A stretch of 64,000 nt of DNA from Campylobacter coli 76339 (GCA_000470055.1 HG326877.1:372001-436000); one strand, 5' to 3'; positions 30,335 to 40,575 are shown, counted from the first letter of the stretch. The notes: generated by a model not told the origin, from the sequence alone. Made by a program: numbers and translations.

Positions 30335-32242
30335 ATGTCAAATTTGGCCTCAGGTAGTGATATCTTAAATCTTGCTCCAAGCAATGCTTCTAGCAAAAGC
30401 AAAGAGTATGATTTAAAGAAATCCGATAGCACAACACAAGATGATACAGAGAGTTTTTTAAATTCTTTGCTTAATTCTATCGAAGAAACAAACGAATTTT
30501 TACCTGATCATATGAAGATCAGTAAAAAAGAAGTTGTTAACGAAGCTATGGATAAACTACAAAATGGGGTTTTTGATGAAAGCGATAAGATAAGCATTTT
30601 TGAATCCGCTTCTTTTATGCAGATTCTATCTTTGCTCGATAAGTTAAAAGCAGATACAGCCGATATCAAACTTGCCAATCTTTCCACCCAGCTTTCTCAA
30701 CTTATAAAAACAGAGGCTAATTTTAGTGCTTTAAAAGGTGCAAACAATCTTAGCGAGCTTTTGAGTATAGCTAAAGATTTGGGTTTGAATGTAAAAAATA
30801 TCAAAGTAGATCGTTTACTAGATCTTAAGGCTACTTTTCCAAATTTGGATAAGGCGGATTTCTTTAAGGGTGCGGTGGATAATGTTTTTAAAGAGATTAT
30901 AAACAACAAACTTGCTCATGTCAGTAAAAATTTAAACCAAAATTTGCAAAATTTAAATCATACTCCGCATGCTAACCTGAGTCAAAATTCTAAAAATGCA
31001 AAGTCTAAAGATGATGTTTCTTTACTTTCTCAGACTTTGAAGAATTTAGATTCTATCATTTTGGGTAAAAATGAAAAAAAAGATAAAGCCGAGATCAAAA
31101 ATGATAACGATACACTAGAATTAAAAAATACTCCTAAAAATTTAGTCCAAAGTGATTCTTTAAAAGAGCTTGATCAAGAAAATTTAGCCAACAATGACAA
31201 AAAACTTCCAAATCAAGAGCTACAAAATAAAGATAAAGTCGATATCAAAAATGATAAAAATGTACTCTTGAATGAATCTTTAAAAAAAGATGATAAAGAA
31301 TTTAAAAATGTGATTAAAGACAATGTGCAAGATAAAACATTGACACAAGAAAAACCACTTAGCAACAAAGAGGGTTTAAATCAAGAAACAAACAATATCA
31401 AAAACACAAAAGATCTAAATCAAATTTTGGATAAAAACACCGACTTTAATGAAGATCTTAAAGAGCAAGTGAAAAATGAAAATACAAATTTCAGCAAAAC
31501 TTCCAACAAAGAAAATATAAGGGATTCTCAAAATTTGAGTTTAAATTTAAATTCAAAAGATTTTAATCTCAACAAAGATGATAAAACGAGCAATAAAGAT
31601 AACACTTTAAAAGAAGTTAAACAAAATTTCACAGAACAAAAAGTCAGTTTTGAAAATTTAAACAAAGCCCAATTTGTATCCAATAAGGACAATGTAAATT
31701 TAACTCATCACTCTATGAATAAAGAAAATTACACACAAGAGCAAAGTAAAACGCAAAGTGAAAATACCGAAAGAAACCCTTTGGATGAGCTAAATTCCTT
31801 AGTGAAAGATTTAAATAAAGTTTCGCAAAACAATACTAAAAATATCACTCCTAAGGAAACTTTGCAACATTTTTCACAGGATTTAAAAGAGGCAATGGAT
31901 CAATACAAAGCCCCGATTACGAAGCTTAGTATCACGCTTAATCCTCACAATCTTGGAGAAGTTGAGGTGACTTTGGTACAAAGAGGAAATAATCTTCACA
32001 TCAATTTTAACTCTAACACCAATGCGATGAATTTATTTATCCAAAATCAAGCCGAATTTAAAAATTCTCTTGTAAATATGGGCTTTACAGGACTTGAAAT
32101 GAATTTTAGCGATCAGGGAAAAAGGGAGCAAAATCAAAACCAAGGTAAAAACCGAAGTGGATATGGTTTTAAAGATGCTTTAGAGGGAAAAACCGAAGGT
32201 GAAAAAGTCAATCTAGAGCTTGTTTTAGCTAAGTATTTCTAA
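30335..32242 (+). CDS. fliK: Flagellar hook-length control protein
   Basis: 635 residues. It controls hook length and the switch of export specificity. The middle 300 residues are Asn/Lys/Asp-rich and disordered-looking, as in other epsilonproteobacterial FliK proteins. The C-terminal Flg_hook domain carries KLSITLNPHNLGEVEVTLVQ and LHINFNSN. It starts 14 nt after the preceding ORF with an AAGGAAA site and is expressed from the sigma-54 promoter at 29943. Confidence 0.88.
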   Translation: MSNLASGSDILNLAPSNASSKSKEYDLKKSDSTTQDDTESFLNSLLNSIEETNEFLPDHMKISKKEVVNEAMDKLQNGVFDESDKISIFESASFMQILSLLDKLKADTADIKLANLSTQLSQLIKTEANFSALKGANNLSELLSIAKDLGLNVKNIKVDRLLDLKATFPNLDKADFFKGAVDNVFKEIINNKLAHVSKNLNQNLQNLNHTPHANLSQNSKNAKSKDDVSLLSQTLKNLDSIILGKNEKKDKAEIKNDNDTLELKNTPKNLVQSDSLKELDQENLANNDKKLPNQELQNKDKVDIKNDKNVLLNESLKKDDKEFKNVIKDNVQDKTLTQEKPLSNKEGLNQETNNIKNTKDLNQILDKNTDFNEDLKEQVKNENTNFSKTSNKENIRDSQNLSLNLNSKDFNLNKDDKTSNKDNTLKEVKQNFTEQKVSFENLNKAQFVSNKDNVNLTHHSMNKENYTQEQSKTQSENTERNPLDELNSLVKDLNKVSQNNTKNITPKETLQHFSQDLKEAMDQYKAPITKLSITLNPHNLGEVEVTLVQRGNNLHINFNSNTNAMNLFIQNQAEFKNSLVNMGFTGLEMNFSDQGKREQNQNQGKNRSGYGFKDALEGKTEGEKVNLELVLAKYF

Positions 32243-32245
32243 GTT

Positions 32246-32262
32246 GGAATACTTATTGCTTT
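32246..32262 (+). promoter_or_regulatory. Sigma-54 promoter upstream of flgD-flgE
   Basis: GGAATACTTATTGCTTT has GG (32246-32247) and GC (32258-32259) with 10 bp between, starting 4 nt after the fliK stop and 37 nt before flgD. It gives the hook-cap and hook genes their own RpoN promoter. Confidence 0.8.
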
Positions 32263-32298
32263 TTTAATAAAAAGACTTAGTATAAAAAGGATTTTATA

Positions 32299-33159
32299 AT
32301 GGCAACAACAAGTTGGAATAATAACCTTAATTGGACAAATACAAGCACTGCTGCTACCACTAGCACAAGCACTGCTTCAGATACAAGTTCAACTAGTAGT
32401 TCAGGTCTTACTTCTAATCCAAATGCAACGCTTGATAAAGATGCGTTTTTAAAACTTCTTTTGATCGAGCTTCAGCACCAAGATCCAACTGATCCTATGG
32501 ATAGTGATAAAATGCTTACGCAAACTTCTCAATTGTCAGCGCTTGAAATGCAACAAAATACAAATACTACCATGCAAAAAATGGTTGAAACTATGCAATT
32601 ACTTTCAAATTCTTTTAGCACAAGTATGAGTACTTCAGCTATCGGAGCTATAGGAAAGATGGCAACTGTTTCAGATAACAAAATCAAGCTTACAGGTTCA
32701 GATGAGATTATCGCACTTAAAATGTATTTGCCTGAGGATTCGGATGAAAATGGGGTTACTTTGGAAGTATATGATAGCAACAACAAGCTTGTATTTAGTG
32801 AAAAAAGTGGCGAACAATCTGTTTCTCAAGGGCTCTTTACGATGGAATGGCCAGGAAGAAATAACGATGGCGTTTATGCGGGTGATGGCGAATATACTGT
32901 TAAAATGGTTTATAACAATAAAAATGGCGAAAAAATCACTGCAAATTATGGTACTTACCCTATAGAAGGAATTGTTTTTAAAGAGGGTATTGCTTATGCA
33001 AAAATGGCGGGTCAAGAAGTTCCTTTTGATGCTATATCAGAAATCACTGATTATAAATTAAGTTCTTCTAGCAGCAGTGGAAGCAGTAGTTCAGGAGGTG
33101 ACTCAAGTGGAGATTCTTCAGGATCTACAGAAGATAGCGATGAAGAAGAAAAGGCTTAA
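32299..33159 (+). CDS. flgD: Flagellar hook assembly scaffold (cap) protein FlgD
   Basis: 286 residues. The N-terminal Ser/Thr-rich stretch is followed by the conserved LDKDAFLKLLLIELQHQDPTDPMD (about 45-68) that defines FlgD, then the FlgD Ig/tudor-type domains. The C-terminus ends in a low-complexity Ser/Gly/Asp/Glu tail (about 255-286), unusually acidic. flgE follows 3 nt downstream. Confidence 0.92.
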   Translation: MATTSWNNNLNWTNTSTAATTSTSTASDTSSTSSSGLTSNPNATLDKDAFLKLLLIELQHQDPTDPMDSDKMLTQTSQLSALEMQQNTNTTMQKMVETMQLLSNSFSTSMSTSAIGAIGKMATVSDNKIKLTGSDEIIALKMYLPEDSDENGVTLEVYDSNNKLVFSEKSGEQSVSQGLFTMEWPGRNNDGVYAGDGEYTVKMVYNNKNGEKITANYGTYPIEGIVFKEGIAYAKMAGQEVPFDAISEITDYKLSSSSSSGSSSSGGDSSGDSSGSTEDSDEEEKA

Positions 33160-33162
33160 GCC

Positions 33163-34800
33163 ATGATGACTTCATTTTATAATGGCGTTTCAGGAGTTAA
33201 AACCAATAGCTTTGGTATAGATGTTTATGCGAACAATATCGCAAATGTCAATACCACAGGCTTTAAATACTCAGATGCGCAATTTAAAGACATTTTTTAT
33301 AGCACCATAACAACCCAATCCACTAACCCTGCCCAAGGAGGCTATGGAAGTGGTGCGGCTTCTTCTCAAGTCGTTTTTGAACAAGGTTCACCTGTAGCAA
33401 GTGAGGGTGAATTTGATGTGGCGCTTCAAGGAAAAGGTTTTTTTGGTGTTTTAGGAGCTGATGGAGAGACTTACTATACACGAAATGGAGCCTTTAGAAG
33501 GGACGCTGCTGGAAATTTAGTGGATTCTTATGGAAATTTTGTCTTAGGGACTATGAATCCTGCTTTTGCTGGGGTAAGTTATAGCGATAGAGTTGCAGGA
33601 CTTATGGGGGATTATCTTAATACAGGAACCCCTGTAAATAATGGTTTTACCGTAAATTCAAGCGATCCTTTTAACATAGGAACAACAGGATCTCAAGGAG
33701 CGATTAAGGTTCCTGTGAATATGTATTTGCCTCCCCAAGTAACACAAAATGTAAAATGGAGTGGAAGTTTAAATACAAATACGACTACAGAAGTGGTTAA
33801 AGTCGATCTTGATCCTGCGAAATTTAATGTCCAAAAGACTGAAGATGGTAAATATGTAGTGAGTGGCAGCGTAAGCAAAGAAGATGTGTTTAGCGCTAAG
33901 GCAGGCGATAGAATACTTTTAAATTTTATCGATGATAATGGAGTAAAGACAAGCTTTGAAGCTACTTTGGATGAAAATTTGAATTTTAAAAGCAATGAGC
34001 TTGATTTAAAGGGTCTAGATCCTAATAGCGTAAAACTTGAAACAGCGCAAATTTCAACAGAGCAACAAAAGGCTAATAAAGATATATTAGAATCCCCTGT
34101 TTATAATGCAGACGGAAGCAAAAGTACTCTTAGGGTGACACTTGAGAGGGTTTTACCTCAAGAGGGTGATAATATACAATATAAAGCTATCGCGCAAATT
34201 TATGATTCTAATGGCGAAGCAGTGGGCGAGCCAACAGAGGGAAGTATGGTTTTTGATAAAAATGGAGCCTTGCTTCAAAACAATATCACAAGTATTGCAA
34301 ATCCAAATGGCGGAACTATCAATATAGACTTAGGCACTCCTTATGATGCCAATAAGCCAGGTTCAGGCTATAGTGGAATTTATATCAAAGAAGGGGTTGC
34401 AAAAAATGTTGTAACACAGCAAGATGGTATAGCTGAAGGGTTTTTTGAGCAATACAATATCTCTGATGATGGTAGTATAGTTGCGCAATTTAGCAATGGT
34501 AAAAATGCCATAGTAGGAAAACTTGCTTTATATAATTTCATCAACGAGCAAGGATTAGCTGCTATGGGTGATAATATTTTTGCTGCAACGGCAAATAGCG
34601 GAGATGCTAGTTTTATCATGAAAAATGGGGAAGTTGTCAATACGGCTACATTTAAAGGTGGATTTTTAGAGCAATCTAATGTGGATTTAAGTGTAGAATT
34701 ATCCAATCTTATCGTAACCCAAAAAGCTTTTGATGCAAGCTCTAAAAGTATCACTACAAGCGATCAAATGATACAAAAGGCTATCAATATGAAAAGATAA
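33163..34800 (+). CDS. flgE: Flagellar hook protein FlgE
   Basis: 545 residues, sharing the flagellar rod/hook N-terminus (SFYNGVSGVKTNSFGIDVYA, NNIANVNTTGFK) and C-terminus (NVDLSVELSNLIVTQKAFDA, QMIQKAINMKR). The variable central domain starts after about residue 150. It is cotranscribed with flgD. C. jejuni has another, larger hook gene elsewhere; this is the one that sits behind flgD. Confidence 0.92.
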   Translation: MMTSFYNGVSGVKTNSFGIDVYANNIANVNTTGFKYSDAQFKDIFYSTITTQSTNPAQGGYGSGAASSQVVFEQGSPVASEGEFDVALQGKGFFGVLGADGETYYTRNGAFRRDAAGNLVDSYGNFVLGTMNPAFAGVSYSDRVAGLMGDYLNTGTPVNNGFTVNSSDPFNIGTTGSQGAIKVPVNMYLPPQVTQNVKWSGSLNTNTTTEVVKVDLDPAKFNVQKTEDGKYVVSGSVSKEDVFSAKAGDRILLNFIDDNGVKTSFEATLDENLNFKSNELDLKGLDPNSVKLETAQISTEQQKANKDILESPVYNADGSKSTLRVTLERVLPQEGDNIQYKAIAQIYDSNGEAVGEPTEGSMVFDKNGALLQNNITSIANPNGGTINIDLGTPYDANKPGSGYSGIYIKEGVAKNVVTQQDGIAEGFFEQYNISDDGSIVAQFSNGKNAIVGKLALYNFINEQGLAAMGDNIFAATANSGDASFIMKNGEVVNTATFKGGFLEQSNVDLSVELSNLIVTQKAFDASSKSITTSDQMIQKAINMKR

Positions 34801-34820
34801 TTCTTAAGAATTATCTTTTT
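34792..34820. terminator. Bidirectional terminator between flgE and the convergent FapA-like gene
   Basis: Perfect 12-bp stem (34792-34803 with 34808-34819) with TTAA loop, A-run before and T-run after, so it works on both strands. It overlaps the flgE stop. Confidence 0.85.
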
Positions 34821-36675
34821 CTAATTTTTCAAAAATAGTTTTAATTTCTTCTATATCACTTTCATTATAATGATAGCTTGATTTAATGAAGTCTAGTTGC
34901 TGTCCTTTTTCAAGATATAAAATCTTTTCACAATCTTTTAAATTTATATGATGTTTTAGCTCAGACTCGGTATTTGTTTTAGGATAAAATTTTAAAAAAT
35001 TATCCTCTCCGATATTTTCAGCTTTTATATATATTTTTACATTATAAACCATTTCATCTAGAAAATTTAGCTTGGTATCGGTATGATATTTTAATTTTAC
35101 TAATTCTTTATACAAAATACTGAGTTGATTATATTTTTCTATAACATCACGATAAAGATCTGAAAATTTCTCTTCTATAATATTGGATTTTACAGCTTTT
35201 TGTAGTTTGATAATTTTAACTTGATTTTTAATTAAATAACTATAATAATTTTGCATTTTATTTATAGTTTCATCAAGTTTGCTTTTGACTTTAAGACTGA
35301 GGTTTTTAAGATCGGTATAGTCTGTATCTGAGTTATTATTTATAGACATTATTGGGGAGATTAAAATATTGTTTTTAGAGCTTAAGTTGTTTGCTATAAC
35401 AAGATTTTTTCTTGGATATAGAGTGTTATCTGTCAATAAGTTGTAAATATAAATATTTTCTGCTTCTATTTTTCCACCTATGCAGTTTTCAACAAAAACA
35501 TTTTTAGCTATAACGCTTCCGCGTTCTAGGTTTTTTATATAAACAGTATCGGCCTTTAAAGTTCCTTTGTGCATTGCTATAAAAATATCTTGTGCAAAAA
35601 TTTCGCTTTTTGCATGGGTTGTGCCTTTAATGCTAATATTTTTTCCATAAAGTTTTGTCGCACCAACGCTGCCGTTTATTTTTACATTTGAAGCTTGAAC
35701 ATTGACAATGCCTGATTTGATTGCATCGTCGCTTATGTCAAAATGAGTGATTTCTAGGTTTATATCTTCATCGGTATTTGTTTTAATCGAACCGGTTGTT
35801 TTAAGTCCTATTTGCGATAGTTTTAAATTATTTATAATGCTATATCCTATATGATCTTTATTTAAAAATCCATAATTTGCACTAAAGTATTTAATCCTAT
35901 CTTTTGATTCTTCTGTGTAAATGCTTTCGTTTTTGATAACAAAAGGATTGTTTAAAAAATCTATAGGATCCAAACGGAGCATTTCCCCTCTTAGATTTCT
36001 TCCTTCTTTGCCAAGAACTCTGTAAATATATTCGAAAAGTAATTCATTTTTTTCAACGGGTTTGCAGTAGATTCCTTCATCATAGCTGTTGTTTTCGTTA
36101 AAACATTCTTCGTTGATGTTTCTATGATAGATAATTTCATCTTTTTTGTGCTCAACTTTATCCACACCTTTGGCAATATCAAGCTCTAGTTCTCTAAGGG
36201 ATGGATTTTGTTGTATGGATAAGATAAAATCATCAATTGCATTAAATAAATTTTTATCAAGTCTTAGGATTAAGAATTTTTGTCTAATCATTGCATTATA
36301 AATACTTTGTATGATGTCAAATTTTAGATCAGGATAGTATTTGAAATTTTCTAAGAAATGAATATGTGCTTTTAGATAGGTTAAATTTAAATTAGATTTG
36401 AGTTTTACTATAAAAGAATTTGTTTGGTTTTTTGGATAAATTTCTATAAGAAATTTTTGCACCATGGTATCATAGTTTTTTGTGAAAAAATCATCTGCAT
36501 AAAATAAATCAAAGTCTTCTCTTTCGTAAGTTTTTGTTTTTGCAGGTTTTGTGTTGGAGCATAAAAGCTTGATATCTATAATTTTAAAATCAAGAATCTG
36601 CTTTGTATGAGCTTGTTCGTATTTTAAGCTTTCAAAAGGGTTATAAGTCTCTAGGGTCTTTGTTTGAAAATTCAC
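34804..36675 (-). CDS. FapA-like (DUF342-type) polymer-forming protein
   Basis: 623 residues from a GTG start. Residues about 270-420 are a run of short beta-strands with N-V-x-I-x-G-x-V patterns (VNVQASNVKINGSVGATKLY, ISIKGTTHAKSEIFA), the beta-helix of FapA/DUF342 proteins. The C-terminal ~170 residues are helical and coiled-coil-like (LKNLSLKVKSKLDETINKMQ). DUF342 proteins are linked to flagellar placement or assembly in some bacteria; the role here is inferred. It begins 4 nt after the haemerythrin gene on the same strand. It carries no long G tract, unlike the NCTC 11168 homologue as I recall. Confidence 0.7.
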   Translation of the reverse strand: MNFQTKTLETYNPFESLKYEQAHTKQILDFKIIDIKLLCSNTKPAKTKTYEREDFDLFYADDFFTKNYDTMVQKFLIEIYPKNQTNSFIVKLKSNLNLTYLKAHIHFLENFKYYPDLKFDIIQSIYNAMIRQKFLILRLDKNLFNAIDDFILSIQQNPSLRELELDIAKGVDKVEHKKDEIIYHRNINEECFNENNSYDEGIYCKPVEKNELLFEYIYRVLGKEGRNLRGEMLRLDPIDFLNNPFVIKNESIYTEESKDRIKYFSANYGFLNKDHIGYSIINNLKLSQIGLKTTGSIKTNTDEDINLEITHFDISDDAIKSGIVNVQASNVKINGSVGATKLYGKNISIKGTTHAKSEIFAQDIFIAMHKGTLKADTVYIKNLERGSVIAKNVFVENCIGGKIEAENIYIYNLLTDNTLYPRKNLVIANNLSSKNNILISPIMSINNNSDTDYTDLKNLSLKVKSKLDETINKMQNYYSYLIKNQVKIIKLQKAVKSNIIEEKFSDLYRDVIEKYNQLSILYKELVKLKYHTDTKLNFLDEMVYNVKIYIKAENIGEDNFLKFYPKTNTESELKHHINLKDCEKILYLEKGQQLDFIKSSYHYNESDIEEIKTIFEKLEKDNS

Positions 36676-36679
36676 TTAT

Positions 36680-37387
36680 TTATTCCCTCTCTTTTGCAAA
36701 ATTGTGGTTTTCGATTATTTTCTCAAAGATATGATTTAACTGTTTGCAGTTTTGATCTAAATCACAATCATCTAAGTGCACTAGAATTTGATTGCATTTT
36801 TCACATTTTAAAGCATTTTCTTTATAGGTAAGTTCTTGATGTATTGTCTGTGGAACCTCATGTGAGTGCAAGAAACAATTGCAAACATAATTATAAGTCT
36901 TTTCGTTGCTTAGATCTTGCTTGATGGATTTTAATTTTATATACTGCCCTAGATTGTAATGAACTTCTTGAAGATGCATTGCCTTGTTTGTATACTCAGC
37001 TATCCATAAATCTTCATTTGCAAAATGTTCTAAAATCCAATTTTTGGTTAGCAAGGAAAGTTCTTGTGATATCTTTACAAGATCGTCTGAATGCTCTAAA
37101 AGCTCCTTTGTTTTTTTTAATAAAATTTGGTGTGATTTTCTATGTTCTTCAATCAATGGAAAATCAATATTTTCCATGAATTTTTCTTCATCTCTAAAGT
37201 GAATTTTTATATATTGAAACAACTTTGCAAGAATTTGTTTTAGTTCATCTTTATGTAATTCGTTATTGTCTTGAACTTTTAGCGCCAAGTCGTTTGCAAG
37301 GCTGGTTATTTTAAAAATAAGCTCGTGTTGTTCATCCAATTGCATATTTTTAATACTAAAATCTCTACTCCATGTGATAGCTTCCAT
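36680..37387 (-). CDS. Bacteriohaemerythrin with C-terminal Cys/His module
   Basis: 235 residues. The haemerythrin domain (about 8-130) has the diiron ligands: QLDEQHELIF, HFRDEEKFME, HRKSHQILL and HFANEDLWIAEY. It binds oxygen through a non-haem diiron site. After a linker a second module carries C-x-C (173-175 region), H, H and CEKC with spacing C-x-C-x4-H-x6-H-x11-C-x2-C, probably a metal site. The same module ends both haemerythrins at 49437-50727. The NCTC 11168 homologue (Cj0045c) is phase-variable by a G tract; no such tract is present here, so expression should be constant. Confidence 0.85.
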   Translation of the reverse strand: MEAITWSRDFSIKNMQLDEQHELIFKITSLANDLALKVQDNNELHKDELKQILAKLFQYIKIHFRDEEKFMENIDFPLIEEHRKSHQILLKKTKELLEHSDDLVKISQELSLLTKNWILEHFANEDLWIAEYTNKAMHLQEVHYNLGQYIKLKSIKQDLSNEKTYNYVCNCFLHSHEVPQTIHQELTYKENALKCEKCNQILVHLDDCDLDQNCKQLNHIFEKIIENHNFAKERE

Positions 37388-37583
37388 AATTTTTCCTTAT
37401 TTTAATAATATTTATTTGGGATTATATTTGTTTAGAAAATTGTTTAAAAAATTTAATTTTATAAATAAATATTTAGCATATAATAAATATTTAGTATATG
37501 GAATTGTATACAAAATTTGTTAATCTGTTCATGTTTGAATAAAATTAATTGTCATAAATCAAGACTTTTTAAGTCTAGTATGA

Positions 37584-37589
37584 TATAAT
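37584..37589 (+). promoter_or_regulatory. -10 box of the SRP RNA gene
   Basis: TATAAT preceded by TGA, about 8 nt ahead of the predicted RNA 5' end. No clear -35, as usual in Campylobacter sigma-70 promoters. Confidence 0.6.
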
Positions 37590-37596
37590 TTTCATC

Positions 37597-37706
37597 GCCT
37601 TTTCTTAGACCTGTGCAATGCTATTTTTAAGCACCGCTTCAGGGTGGGAACACAGCAGAGCACTTGATTGTAGTGTGTGCCGCAGCCATCTGGGAAAGGG
37701 TTTTTT
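37597..37706 (+). ncRNA. ffs: Signal recognition particle RNA (4.5S)
   Basis: The apical domain-IV signature TCAGG-GTG-GGAA-CAC-AGCAG (about 37639-37657) is the Ffh-binding loop of bacterial SRP RNA. The ends pair (GCCTTTTCTTAGA with TCTGGGAAAGGG) to make a long hairpin, and a T6 run at 37701 terminates it. Confidence 0.9.
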
Positions 37707-37923
37707 CATTCAAGCTTACTTTTTTATATCCCAAATCTTTTTATCTTTTGTGTAGAATTTCAATATTTTATAAAAAAATATTTTTATAACTTTGTTGCAA
37801 TTATTAAATAAAAATTTAATGAACTTGATATAAGAAGTGATGTTATAAGTAGCTATAGTATTAAAGAAAATAAAGTATTATCAAAAAATTCCATAGATAA
37901 AAATTGTTTTGTGATTTTGAATA

Positions 37924-37948
37924 TATCAAAGCTTTAAAAGCTTTGATA
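37924..37948 (-). terminator. Terminator after mnmA
   Basis: Perfect palindrome TATCAAAGCTTT with AAAGCTTTGATA, just beyond the mnmA stop on the minus strand. Confidence 0.65.
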
Positions 37949-37952
37949 AGTT

Positions 37953-38969
37953 TTATTCTATAAATCCGCTTGCAATGACTTTATCATCATCGTAAAATAC
38001 TGCCATTTGTCCACTCGCTAAGCCATAAACACTCTCTTTTAAAGAAATGCTTGCGCTTTTATCATCACTTATAATGACTTTGCATGGGGTGGATTTTGAT
38101 CTATAGCGGATTTTTACTTCGCAATCAAGCTCTTTTGCATCGATGAAAAGATTGATATTTTTGAGTTTAAATTCATTGATTTTTAATTCTTCTTTGGTGC
38201 CAACGATGATTTGATTTTGTTTAGGATTGATCTTTAAAACAAAATGTGGTTCGTGAGCCCCGCGCACTTCAAAACCGCGTCTTTTGCCTATGGTGTAGTG
38301 CATATAGCCTTCGTGTTTTCCTACAACCTTACCGCTACTATCTAGCACTTCTCCTGGAATTTTAGTATCCATAAATTGATCTAAAACTTGCACATAAGTA
38401 TCTTCAACAAAGCAAATTTCAGAACTTTCTTTTTGAGTTGCAAATGATTTTAAAACTTCTATGGTAGAAGCAAATTTTTTCACATCTTCTTTTTTCATTT
38501 CCCCTAATGGAAAGATGAGGTATTTTAAAGCTTCTTTGTCCGCACTGGCTAAAAAATAGCTTTGATCCTTGCTTTCATCAACAGCTGTGCGGATAAGATT
38601 GTTTTCAAGTCTTGCATAATGTCCTGTAGCAAGCTTTTCACAGCCTAAACTTTTAGCAAATTCTAAGAGTTTTCCAAGCTTAATAAAGCGATTGCATAAA
38701 GCACAAGGATTAGGCGTTTTGCCTTCTTTGTAAGTATCTACAAAAGGCATATAAACTTTATTTTTAAAATCTTCTTGTAAATCTAAAATATGATAGGGAA
38801 TTTGTAAGAAGTTTGCAACTTTTTCTACTTTTTTGATATTTTCTTCGTGATAATTAGGTTTGCCATGAAGTTTCATATAGCAGCCTATAACTTCATGTCC
38901 TGCATTTTTGAGTTTATAAGCAGTGACTGTGCTATCGACCCCACCACTCATAGCGACTAGAATTTTCAT
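37953..38969 (-). CDS. mnmA: tRNA 2-thiouridylase MnmA
   Basis: 338 residues. Adds sulphur to U34 of tRNA-Lys, -Glu and -Gln. The ATP pyrophosphatase loop SGGVDST is at 8-14. The catalytic cysteines are in PNPCALCNR (about 87-95) and in SSEICFVED (about 181-189). The C-terminal beta-barrel ends IASGFIE. Its start coincides with the last base of the LOG-family gene, so the two form an operon. Confidence 0.95.
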   Translation of the reverse strand: MKILVAMSGGVDSTVTAYKLKNAGHEVIGCYMKLHGKPNYHEENIKKVEKVANFLQIPYHILDLQEDFKNKVYMPFVDTYKEGKTPNPCALCNRFIKLGKLLEFAKSLGCEKLATGHYARLENNLIRTAVDESKDQSYFLASADKEALKYLIFPLGEMKKEDVKKFASTIEVLKSFATQKESSEICFVEDTYVQVLDQFMDTKIPGEVLDSSGKVVGKHEGYMHYTIGKRRGFEVRGAHEPHFVLKINPKQNQIIVGTKEELKINEFKLKNINLFIDAKELDCEVKIRYRSKSTPCKVIISDDKSASISLKESVYGLASGQMAVFYDDDKVIASGFIE

Positions 38970-39574
38970 TAGAGTTCCTTTAAAGTATTGATTATATAAT
39001 CTAAATCGTCAGTGATTTCATACTTTAACTCGTCTCCTTTGGAAATGACTTCAAGTTTTAGCAAAGAATTTCTGACGAACTCATCAAAGCCTTGCCAAAA
39101 TTCACTCCCAAACAAGATAATAGGAACATTTTTTTTAAATCCAAGTTGTTTTAGTGTAAGCACTTCACACAATTCATCAAGTGTTCCAAAGCCGCCTGGG
39201 AAAATCACAAAAGCTAGACTCTTTTCAATAAGAGCCATTTTGCGTATGGCTAAGCTCTCAAAAGTTATATTATATTCTACAAAATCGTTTAATTTTTGCT
39301 CAAAAGGCAAAAGTATATTAAAACCCACTGATTTTATAGAATCGATATTGTTTTTGCATTTGGCAGCGCCTGCATTAGCTGCACACATAATGCCCCCACC
39401 TCCGCCACTAATGACGCAAAAGCCATTTTCTACACATAAATTGGCTAATTTTTTAGCCTCTTGATAATAAAAACTATCTTCTTTTAATCTTGCAGAACCA
39501 AAAAAAGTTATGGCGTTTTTGAGGTTTGGTATATTAACAAATTTTTCTAAATCTTGGCTTATTTTAGTATCCAT
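38969..39574 (-). CDS. LOG-family nucleotide phosphoribohydrolase-like protein
   Basis: 201 residues, Rossmann-like. [15 protein letters not shown] (56-70) is the nucleotide-binding stretch. RKM (111-113) and PGGFGTLDE (126-134) are the catalytic signature of LOG proteins, often mislabelled lysine decarboxylases. The family cleaves nucleoside 5'-monophosphates; cytokinin synthesis is known for some members, but the role in Campylobacter is unknown. Confidence 0.85.
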   Translation of the reverse strand: MDTKISQDLEKFVNIPNLKNAITFFGSARLKEDSFYYQEAKKLANLCVENGFCVISGGGGGIMCAANAGAAKCKNNIDSIKSVGFNILLPFEQKLNDFVEYNITFESLAIRKMALIEKSLAFVIFPGGFGTLDELCEVLTLKQLGFKKNVPIILFGSEFWQGFDEFVRNSLLKLEVISKGDELKYEITDDLDYIINTLKEL

Positions 39575-39703
39575 TTTATAACCTTTAGATCAAAGTAAAA
39601 TTCATTCTAGCTAAAAATTTATAATAAGTTCTTTATGCGGGTTTTAATCATTCTAGAAAAGGTGGATCTAATTTGATTGGTTTAAATATGGGTAAAATTG
39701 ATC

Positions 39704-39733
39704 AAAGCCCTTTTTTTGGGTTAAAAGGGCTTT
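39704..39733 (-). terminator. Terminator after fliY
   Basis: 11-bp stem (39704-39714 with 39723-39733) and an 8-nt loop, just past the end of the flagellar operon. Confidence 0.65.
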
Positions 39734-39738
39734 TGGGT

Positions 39739-40575
39739 TTATCTTAATTGCTCTAATCTTTCTTTTTTAGAGCCAATTTCTGTGATTTGAACACCGAAGT
39801 TTCCATCGACGATTACCACTTCGCCATAAGCGATTCTTTTATCGCCGATCAATACTTCAAGTGGATCATTTGCAAGTTGATTAAGCTCCACTACTGAGCC
39901 TATATCCATGGTTAAAACATCTTTTAAGAGCATTTTTTTATTGCCTATTCTTACGCGCACAGGCAAACGCACATCCATGATAAGATTGATATTTTTAAGC
40001 TCTTCGCTTATCTCAAATGCTTTACTTTCGGTGTTTGCGCCAGATTGTGCATTAGCATCATCTGCAGGCTTACCGCTTAAGATATTATGAAGAGCTTGAT
40101 CCATGATTAAAGAAATTTGCTCGTTTAAGTCTTCTATCTTAACATCAAAGAAATAAAGTTTTGTAAAATCTTTAAAATCAACATTTTCTGCTACAAAATC
40201 ACAAGAGCTGATCTCAAAATCCATTTTTGGTATATCTTTTTGTGCGCCCAAAGTGGTAGAAAAAGCTGAAATGATATTTTGAATCGCTTCTTTAGCAGCA
40301 TCCATTTCATCAGGGCCTAATTGATCGTTTTTGGAAATTTCTTCCTCACCCATCATCCATTCACCAATAGCACTCATAAGCACAGCACCTGCTAATATGC
40401 CTATTTTTCCTCCATTTTTTATGTTAAAGGTTGCATAAACAAGAGGGGGTTTGAGTGTGTCTTGAGATGAAACATCAAATTCTTTATATTCGCTAAATTC
40501 TGCGCTTTTTCCTGTAAGTCCTTCTATAGTGCTTGTACATTCGTTTGTAAATAATTTTAAAAATTCATTGATCAT
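39739..40575 (-). CDS. fliY: Flagellar motor switch protein FliY (FliN-type)
   Basis: 278 residues. The C-terminal FliN/SpoA domain contains LIMDVRLPVRVRIGNKKMLLKDVL and GSVVELNQLANDPLEVLI. The N-terminal half is a CheC-like domain with DAAKEAIQNIISAFSTTL. It is part of the C-ring that sets rotation direction and helps export. It overlaps fliM by 4 bp. In epsilonproteobacteria FliY acts beside a separate FliN. Confidence 0.9.
   Translation of the reverse strand: MINEFLKLFTNECTSTIEGLTGKSAEFSEYKEFDVSSQDTLKPPLVYATFNIKNGGKIGILAGAVLMSAIGEWMMGEEEISKNDQLGPDEMDAAKEAIQNIISAFSTTLGAQKDIPKMDFEISSCDFVAENVDFKDFTKLYFFDVKIEDLNEQISLIMDQALHNILSGKPADDANAQSGANTESKAFEISEELKNINLIMDVRLPVRVRIGNKKMLLKDVLTMDIGSVVELNQLANDPLEVLIGDKRIAYGEVVIVDGNFGVQITEIGSKKERLEQLR

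Larger units (their letters stand above)
37388..37952. other. Gap between haemerythrin gene and mnmA
   Basis: Contains the SRP RNA gene and the mnmA terminator, otherwise AT-rich without ORF. The NCTC 11168 pseudogene Cj0046, which I recall at this point, is not seen. Confidence 0.6.
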
